Positions 58,374-64,000 of a stretch of DNA of 64,000 bases are shown one piece after another. The notes beneath the pieces are model-generated. The model was not told the origin of the DNA. It did not search any database and worked only from the letters and a program-made list of their open reading frames with translations. The stretch is taken from positions 29,506 to 93,505 of the forward strand of contig NZ_JABBND010000023.1 of NCBI RefSeq assembly GCF_012933465.1, written 5' to 3'. A program made the position numbers and the translations under genes. Source of the stretch: Actinomycetospora sp. TBRC 11914. GTDB taxonomy: Bacteria; Actinomycetota; Actinomycetes; Mycobacteriales; Pseudonocardiaceae. Position 1 is the first letter of the stretch, and each line of letters opens with the position of its first letter.

Positions 58374-61184
58374 GTGATCCGTTGTGCGCTGCTCCCCGTG
58401 GACGGACGTCGAGGCGCCCCGCCCCGCCGCCCGTTCGTGGGCCGCCGGGCCGAGCTGGCGGTGATCGACGCCGCCGTCGCGGGCGCGCGGCGGGGCGAGC
58501 CCGGGATCGTCTGGATCGCGGGGGCGGCCGGGATGGGCAAGTCCGCCCTGCTCGCGGGCGCCATCGCCCGCGCCGGCCGGGTGGGTCTGCTGAGCGCGAC
58601 GGGCGACGAGGCCGAGTCGGCGCTGCCCTACGGCCTGGTGGACCAGCTGGCCGCGGCCCTGCCGGCCGACCTGCTCGCCCAGTACCCCCTCGCCGGTCCC
58701 GGGCGGCCCCGGGGCGCGGACCCCATGGTGGTGGGTGCGGACCTGCTGGCGGCGCTGGGGGCCGTGCCCGGCGACGACCCGGTGCTGGTCGTCCTCGACG
58801 ACGTGCAGTGGGCCGACGAGCTCTCGGTCCGCGCGCTGGTGTTCGTCCTGCGGCGCCTGCGCCACGACCGCGTCGCGGTGCTGCTCGGCGCCCGGACCCC
58901 CGCCCCCGCGTTCCTCGCAGGCGACGACGAGCCCGACCCCCGGTGGGAGCGCGTGCTCGGCGCGGTGGGTGGGGCGCGCCGGCTCCCGCTGGCCGGTCTG
59001 GAGCCCGCCGAGCTCTCCGAGCTCGCCGCGGTGATGGGCCGGCCGCTGCGCTCGACGGGCGCGGCGCAGCGTCTCTGGGCCGGCACCCACGGCCACCCGC
59101 TGCACGCCCGCACGCTGCTCGAGGACCTCTCCCCGGAGGCACTGGACGCGACCGACGTCCTGCCCGCCCCGCGCTCGCTGGCCGCGGTCGTCCTCGTGCG
59201 GCTCGCCCGCGCGGGCGCCGCGACGCAGGCCCTCGTCGTCGCGGCCGCCGTGCTCGGCGACCCGTGCTCGCTGGCCGACGCGGCCGCCCTCGCGGAGGCG
59301 GCCGGGCTCGGTGGGGTCGACGACCCGGGGGCGGCGCTCGACGAGGCCGTCGCGCTGGGGCTGCTCACCGAGCGCGGCGATCGGCCGGTCGGTGGGATCG
59401 GGTTCGTCCACCCGCTGCTCCGCGCGGCGGTCCACGGTGACCAGCCGCCCGCGCGGCGCCGCGCCCTGCACCGGGCCGCCGCCGCGCGGGTCCGGGGCCG
59501 GGCCGCCCTGGAGCACCGGATCGCCGCCGCCTCCGGGCCCGACCCGGAGCTCGCCGCCGACCTGGAGCGGTTCGCCGCGGACCTCCCGGCGGGGACGTCC
59601 CCGCTCGACGTCGCCGAGCTGCTGCGCGCCGCCGCCGAGCTCACCGTCGACCCCGACGACCGCGAGCACCGGCTGTTCCGCGCGGTCGAGGTCCTGCTCG
59701 CCGAGGGCGAGATCGCGCGCGCGGCGGCGCTGGAGGACGACCTCGCCGCGACCCGGCCCGGCGCGGCCCGCGACGGCCTCCTCGGGCGGCTCGCGCTGCT
59801 GGCCGGGCGCCTGGGCCGCGCGCGCCCGCTGCTCGCCGCGGCCGCCGGGGGCGACGAGCCGGTGTCCCGCGCGATCGCGACGGCCGACCTCGCGCTGCTC
59901 ACGGTGCTCGAGGGACGCCCCGCGGAGGCGGTGGAGCTGGCGTCGGGCTGCTTCGCCGACCCCGACGCCGGCCCGCTCGTGCGCCGGCCCGCGGGTCTCG
60001 CGCTCATCCTCGGACTGGTCGCGCAGGGGCGGAGCGACCACGCGCGGGCCGCCCTGGACGTCGCCGCCGGGCCGCCCGGGGCCCGGACCCCGCTCCACGC
60101 CGACACCCTCGTCGTCCGCGGGGTGCTCGCCGCGGCCGTCGACGACGACGACGGCGCGGAGGCTGCCCTCACCGAGGCGCTGCGGCTGGCCCGCACCGGG
60201 GAGGCGGTGCGCACCGCCACCCTCGCCTCGGCCTACCTCGCGCTGGTCCGTGACCGCGCGGGGCGGGCGCCCGGGCTCGACGCCGTGGAGCTCGCCGTCG
60301 CGGGGGCGCGCGACGCCGGGCGCGGGTTCGCGGAGATGATCGCCCGCGGGTACGCCGCGCAGCTCCACGCCGTGCGGGGGCACACCGACGAGGCCCGCGC
60401 CCACCTGGCGGTGGTGGCGGCCGCGGGCGCGGCCTGGTGGGCCTCGACGATCGTGACCGCGCCCGCCGAGGCGCTCCTGGCCCTCGTCGAGGACGACGCG
60501 GCCGGCATGCTGCGGGCCCTGGAACCGGTGCTGCGCCCCGAGGTGCTCGCCCTGGCCGACGCGATCGGCGCGCTCGGACCGCGGGCGCTGCACGGGGAGG
60601 CGCTGCTGCGGGCGGGGCGGGTCGCGGAGGCCCGTGACGCGTCCGCGGCCCTCGACGCCCGCCTGGGCGACCGTCCCCCGGGGCACACGAGCCTCGACGC
60701 CGCGCGGCTGCGGGGCCTGCTCGCCGAGGCGGCGGGCGACCCGGCCGCGGCCCGCGCGGCCTTCGAGGCCGGTCTGGCGGCGGCCGCGTGGGGCGGGGGC
60801 GCCGCACCGCTCGCGCGCGCCCGGCTCGAGATCGAGCTCGGCCGCCGCCTGGTCACGGCGGGGGAGCGGCGGACCGGGGTCGACCTGCTGCGCGCGGCGC
60901 GCGACCGGCTGGCCGCGCTGGGAGCGGCGCCGTTCCTCGCCGACTGCGAGGAGCTCCTGCACGCGGCCGGCCTCACGCCCTCCCCGGAGGAGGCGCTCGG
61001 CCTGACCGCGCACGAGGACGCCGTGGTCGCCCTCGTGGTGCGGGGGCTGACCAACCGCGAGGTCGCCCAGGAGCTCTTCGTCTCCCCGCGCACCGTCGCC
61101 TACCACCTCTCCAACGTCTACGCCAAGCTCGGCGTCACCTCCCGGGCCGAGCTGCGGGAGCGGGCAGCGGTCCCGGTGCGCTGA
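58374..61184 (+). CDS. LAL-type LuxR transcriptional regulator with ATPase domain
   Basis: Large ATP-binding LuxR regulator. 936 aa from GTG 58374. AAA/STAND module: FVGRRAELAVIDAAVAGARR, Walker A GAAGMGKS (residues 50-57), Walker B VLVVLDDVQWADE. Long Ala/Leu/Arg helical middle with TPR-like repeats. C-terminal LuxR HTH at about 870-930 (LTAHEDAVVALVVRGLTNRE, LFVSPRTVAYHLSNVYAKLG). LAL proteins often control secondary metabolism or sugar use near their own gene, so the downstream membrane protein and P450 fusion are plausible targets, but this is inference. Confidence 0.93.
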   Translation: MIRCALLPVDGRRGAPPRRPFVGRRAELAVIDAAVAGARRGEPGIVWIAGAAGMGKSALLAGAIARAGRVGLLSATGDEAESALPYGLVDQLAAALPADLLAQYPLAGPGRPRGADPMVVGADLLAALGAVPGDDPVLVVLDDVQWADELSVRALVFVLRRLRHDRVAVLLGARTPAPAFLAGDDEPDPRWERVLGAVGGARRLPLAGLEPAELSELAAVMGRPLRSTGAAQRLWAGTHGHPLHARTLLEDLSPEALDATDVLPAPRSLAAVVLVRLARAGAATQALVVAAAVLGDPCSLADAAALAEAAGLGGVDDPGAALDEAVALGLLTERGDRPVGGIGFVHPLLRAAVHGDQPPARRRALHRAAAARVRGRAALEHRIAAASGPDPELAADLERFAADLPAGTSPLDVAELLRAAAELTVDPDDREHRLFRAVEVLLAEGEIARAAALEDDLAATRPGAARDGLLGRLALLAGRLGRARPLLAAAAGGDEPVSRAIATADLALLTVLEGRPAEAVELASGCFADPDAGPLVRRPAGLALILGLVAQGRSDHARAALDVAAGPPGARTPLHADTLVVRGVLAAAVDDDDGAEAALTEALRLARTGEAVRTATLASAYLALVRDRAGRAPGLDAVELAVAGARDAGRGFAEMIARGYAAQLHAVRGHTDEARAHLAVVAAAGAAWWASTIVTAPAEALLALVEDDAAGMLRALEPVLRPEVLALADAIGALGPRALHGEALLRAGRVAEARDASAALDARLGDRPPGHTSLDAARLRGLLAEAAGDPAAARAAFEAGLAAAAWGGGAAPLARARLEIELGRRLVTAGERRTGVDLLRAARDRLAALGAAPFLADCEELLHAAGLTPSPEEALGLTAHEDAVVALVVRGLTNREVAQELFVSPRTVAYHLSNVYAKLGVTSRAELRERAAVPVR

Positions 61185-61217
61185 CCGCGGACGCCGCGCA
61201 GCGGCGCCGTCACCCAC

Positions 61218-61238
61218 GGTCGACTGGAAGGTCGACTG
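61218..61238 (+). promoter_or_regulatory. Direct repeat GGTCGACTG upstream of the small ORF operon
   Basis: GGTCGACTG occurs twice, 12 bp apart (61218-61226, 61230-61238), each with the palindrome GTCGAC. A further perfect 6-bp inverted repeat CGTCAC-ACG-GTGACG lies at 61285-61299, 24 bp before the next start. Together they look like regulator binding sites ahead of the three-gene unit ending in the P450. Confidence 0.4.
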
Positions 61239-61322
61239 TAAGGGGTGACCGGGGTGATCAGGACCGTCCCCACCGCATCCTCGACGTCACACGGTGACGA
61301 ACCTGGGGAGGTGGGCTCGACC

Positions 61323-61493
61323 ATGCGGGTCACACTCGACCTGGTCCGCGCCCGAGACGGCCGGCTGGAGGGCACGGCGGTCGCGGACGGCGGCGCCGAG
61401 CACCCGTTCTCGGGGACCCTCGAGCTGCTGCGGGTGCTCGAGGACCTCGGCGACCCCGAGCCCGGGCCCGAGCCGACGGGGAGCCCCCGGTGA
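61323..61493 (+). CDS. Small protein of 56 aa, unrecognised
   Basis: ATG 61323 with GGGGAGG about 14 nt upstream; the frame is open further 5' but without coding bias. Sequence begins MRVTLDLVRARDGRLEGTAV and continues with an HPFSGTLELLRVLEDL stretch, a compact beta-beta-alpha-like protein with a Pro/Glu tail. Its stop overlaps the next GTG by 4 nt. GC3 is high. Similar tiny proteins appear to exist in other actinobacteria, but I cannot name a family. Confidence 0.65.
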   Translation: MRVTLDLVRARDGRLEGTAVADGGAEHPFSGTLELLRVLEDLGDPEPGPEPTGSPR

Positions 61494-62206
61494 GGCCGGA
61501 GGCCCGGCTCGCGGCCGGCTCCGGCTTCCTCTTCGTGGTCCTCTTCGTGGCCGCGCTCGTCATGCTCCGGCGGGCCCCGCACCTCGACGACCCCGACGCC
61601 ACCTTCACCGCCTTCTACGCCCACGGCGGCGACACGCTGCTCGTCGCGATCGGGCTCTACCTGGTGCCGCTGGCAGGGATCGCGTTCCTCTGGCACATGA
61701 CCGCGACCCGCTCGCTGCTCGACACGCTCACCCCGCGCCCGTCCAGCATGGCCCACGGCCTCAACCTGCTCGCCGGCACGGTCTTCGTGACGATGCTGTT
61801 CGCCGGCACCGCCGCGCTCGGCGCGGTGGCGTTCTCGGTCTCGCGCGGCGGCCCGGCGTCGATCGACCCCGACACCGCCCGGGCCCTGACGGCGGTCGGC
61901 TACGGGCTGGTGTTCGTCTTCGCGGTCCGCGGCGCCGGGATGTTCGTGCTCACGACGACGACGCTGCTCCGCAACGGCGGCGTGCTGACCATGCCGTGGG
62001 CCGTCGTCGGCTGGCTGCTGGGCGCGTTCCTCCTGGTCAGCGTCACCAACAACCCCGGCGCCCTGCTCGTCCTGCCGCTGTGGGTCGTGCTCATCGGCTG
62101 TATCGCCCTGCTGCGCTTCCGCGCGCCCACCACCCCCGCCACCCCGACCGACCCGGCAGCCGCCGTCGAGCCCTCTGCCGTCGAGCCCCCTGCCGTCGAA
62201 CGCTGA
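61490..62206 (+). CDS. Six-TM membrane protein, function unknown
   Basis: 238 aa from a GTG overlapping the previous stop. Six hydrophobic segments: about 11-28, 48-68, 85-112, 128-152, 165-183 and 190-207. Short loops; a Pro/Thr/Ala/Val-rich cytosolic-looking tail with a PSAVEPPAVER repeat. No catalytic motif seen. Part of a unit with the 56-aa protein and the P450 fusion (12 bp downstream). Confidence 0.85.
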   Translation: MRPEARLAAGSGFLFVVLFVAALVMLRRAPHLDDPDATFTAFYAHGGDTLLVAIGLYLVPLAGIAFLWHMTATRSLLDTLTPRPSSMAHGLNLLAGTVFVTMLFAGTAALGAVAFSVSRGGPASIDPDTARALTAVGYGLVFVFAVRGAGMFVLTTTTLLRNGGVLTMPWAVVGWLLGAFLLVSVTNNPGALLVLPLWVVLIGCIALLRFRAPTTPATPTDPAAAVEPSAVEPPAVER

Positions 62207-62218
62207 AGGAGCGTCCCC

Positions 62219-64000
62219 GTGGCCTCATCGATCCCCGACCGTCCCGAGGGCGCCCGCCCGATCCCGGGCCCCAAGCCGTACCCGGTGATCGGCAACCTGC
62301 TCGACATGCCGGCCGGCAGGACGATGCAGCAGCTGCTGGTGCTGTCCAAGCAGTACGGGCCGATGTTCGTGCTGCACGCCTCCGACGGGCCCCGGTACAT
62401 CGCCTCCGGCCTGGAGATGATCGACGACCTCTGCGACGACTCCCGGTTCGTCAAGTACGTCGGTGCCGGGCAGCGCGAACTGCGCAAGTTCCAGGAGTCC
62501 GCGGGGCTCTTCACCGCCGACTCCGACGACCCGCTGTGGAAGAGCGCGCACGAGATCCTGCTGCCCGCGTTCTCGCAGCGCGCCATCCGCGCCTACGTGC
62601 CGATGATGGTCGACATCGCCGAGCAGCTGCTGCTCAAGTGGGAGCGGCTCAACCCGGGCGAGGCGGTCGACGTGACCGCCGACATGACCCGGCTGACGCT
62701 GGACACGATCGCGCTGTGCGGCTTCGGGTACCGGTTCAACTCGTTCTACCGCGACACCCAGCACCCGTTCGTCGACGCCATGATGGGCGCCCTGAGCGAG
62801 AGCCAGGCCCGGCAGCGGATCCCCCCGGCGCTGACGAAGCTCCGTCCCGGCGCCGACCGCAAGCTCCACGCGGACATGGGCTACATGCAGGACACCGTCC
62901 AGAAGATCCTCGACGAGCGCCGCGCCTCCGGGGACCCGGGCGAGGACCTGCTCGGGCACATGCTCGTCGGGACCGACAAGGACGGGAAGCCGCTCCCGGA
63001 CCACAACATCGTCTCGCAGTGCATCACGTTCCTCATCGCCGGCCACGAGACCACGAGCGGCCTGCTCTCCTTCGCGATCTCCTACCTGCTCAAGGCGCCC
63101 GAGGTGGTGGCGCGGGCGCAGGCCGAGGTCGACGAGGTGCTCGGTACCGACCTGTCGGTGGCGCCGACGGCGCCCCAGATCGGGAAGCTGACCTACGTCA
63201 CCCAGATTCTCGAGGAGACGCTGCGGCTGTGGCCGACGGCGCCGGCGTTCACGCGACAGCCGCTCGAGGACACCACCGTCGGCGGGTACGAGTTCCGGGC
63301 CGGGACCCCGATCGTCGCGGCCTCGCTCGTGCTGCACCGCAACACCGACGTCTGGGGCGCCGACGCCTGGGACTTCAACCCGGACCACTTCGACCCCGCG
63401 CGGCGGGGTGACCGGCCGCCGAACGCCTACAAGCCCTTCGGCTCCGGGGTCCGGGCCTGCATCGGGCGCCAGTTCGCGCTGCAGGAGGCGATCCTCGTGC
63501 TCGCGATGGTCCTGCAGCGCTTCGACTTCGTCGACTACGCGGACTACCAGCTCAAGATCAAGGAGAGCCTGACGATCAAGCCCGACGGGCTCTCGATCCA
63601 GGTGCGCCCGCGTCCGGGCCGGACGCACGGGGCGATCAGCACGGCGCCGGCGGCCACGCCCGTGGAGGAGCCGACGGCGGCCGCTCCGGCACCGGTCGTC
63701 GGGAACCGGCACGGCACCCCGTTGCTGGTGTTGTTCGGGTCGAATCTGGGGGCGGCGGAGGATCTGGCGACCCGGATCGCTCGGGATGGGACGGATCGGG
63801 GGTGGGCGACGACGGTGGCGCCGCTCGATGACCGGGTGGGCGCGGTGCGGATGGGCGAGGCGTCGCCGTCGCGGGCGGATCTGCCGACCGATGGGGCGGT
63901 GGTGGTGGTGACCGCCTCCTACAACGGGATGCCGCCGGACAACGCGGCCGGGTTCTGTGACTGGCTGCGCGGGGACACCGCGTCGGCGGCCGGGGTGCGT
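62219..64000 (+). CDS. CYP102-type cytochrome P450/reductase fusion, 3'-truncated
   Basis: Self-sufficient fatty-acid-hydroxylase-type P450 (P450 BM3 class). 594 residues visible from GTG 62219 (GAAGGAG about 7 nt upstream); the frame runs off the window. P450 domain to about residue 475: PRPIPGPK-like start (ARPIPGPKPYPVIGNL), I-helix AGHETTSG (274-281), EETLR, and haem loop FGSGVRACIGRQF with Cys414. An Ala/Pro linker at about 476-498 is followed by a flavodoxin domain from about 501 (LLVLFGSNLGAAEDLATRIA, VVVVTASYNGMPPDNAAGF). The FAD/NADPH domain should lie beyond the edge. Codon usage changes sharply near 63,719. Confidence 0.93.
   Translation, partial: MASSIPDRPEGARPIPGPKPYPVIGNLLDMPAGRTMQQLLVLSKQYGPMFVLHASDGPRYIASGLEMIDDLCDDSRFVKYVGAGQRELRKFQESAGLFTADSDDPLWKSAHEILLPAFSQRAIRAYVPMMVDIAEQLLLKWERLNPGEAVDVTADMTRLTLDTIALCGFGYRFNSFYRDTQHPFVDAMMGALSESQARQRIPPALTKLRPGADRKLHADMGYMQDTVQKILDERRASGDPGEDLLGHMLVGTDKDGKPLPDHNIVSQCITFLIAGHETTSGLLSFAISYLLKAPEVVARAQAEVDEVLGTDLSVAPTAPQIGKLTYVTQILEETLRLWPTAPAFTRQPLEDTTVGGYEFRAGTPIVAASLVLHRNTDVWGADAWDFNPDHFDPARRGDRPPNAYKPFGSGVRACIGRQFALQEAILVLAMVLQRFDFVDYADYQLKIKESLTIKPDGLSIQVRPRPGRTHGAISTAPAATPVEEPTAAAPAPVVGNRHGTPLLVLFGSNLGAAEDLATRIARDGTDRGWATTVAPLDDRVGAVRMGEASPSRADLPTDGAVVVVTASYNGMPPDNAAGFCDWLRGDTASAAGVR

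Overview
The window is very GC-rich, with GC3 close to 100 % in most genes and frequent GTG starts. Gene order closely follows the M. tuberculosis rplQ-rpoA to guaB2/guaB3 arm and the Streptomyces whiD-bldM-sigD cluster. This indicates a chromosomal segment of a high-GC actinomycete. The combination of an ESX-4 type VII secretion locus, a mycothiol-type DinB protein and a BldM-like regulator suggests Pseudonocardiales (Pseudonocardia/Actinomycetospora-like), but no rRNA is present to confirm this.

Layout. 1-3380: end of the str operon (fusA, cut by the window edge, and tuf). 3819-13856: S10-spc ribosomal operons in canonical order from rpsJ to rplO, with one unexpected small ORF tucked between rpsN and rpsH. 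14149-17029: secY-adk-map. 17086-18455: a DUF1707 membrane protein and a convergent short-chain dehydrogenase, separated by a strong bidirectional hairpin. 18814-23742: infA-rpmJ-rpsM-rpsK-rpsD-rpoA-rplQ-truA.

23759-35934 is an ESX-4-type secretion locus. A leftward arm (eccD-mycP-eccE and an unrecognised 236-aa gene, every junction overlapping by 4 nt) diverges from a rightward arm (eccC, an Rv3446c-like Hsp70-fold/membrane protein, two WXG100 genes). No eccB lies in the window. It is followed by rplM-rpsI-glmM, a 292-aa protein with a W-S-G motif, a convergent alpha/beta-hydrolase-fold protein lacking the usual nucleophile serine, glmS, nnr, alr, a lipase-like hydrolase, rimI, and a CIRCE-controlled groES-groEL1 pair. 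tsaE, tsaB and tsaD, which usually sit in the alr-groES interval, are absent here.

49261-55878 is a developmental/stress-regulatory and purine block: a WhiB3/WhiD-type gene divergent from a BldM-type regulator without a phospho-acceptor Asp, then sigD and its anti-sigma factor rsdA, a DUF5319 gene, guaB and guaB3. 56034-58284 holds a mycothiol/DinB-type protein divergent from guaA. 58374-64000 is more accessory: a large LuxR (LAL) ATPase regulator, a 56-aa conserved-looking protein, a six-TM protein, and a CYP102-type P450-reductase fusion that runs off the window. That last gene changes codon usage abruptly at the P450/flavodoxin junction.

Intergenic DNA carries many GC-rich hairpins without U-tracts and at least one dispersed hairpin repeat of about 54 bp, with two copies at 35.0 kb and two at 49.0 kb. 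No tRNA, rRNA, IS element or CRISPR array was recognised.
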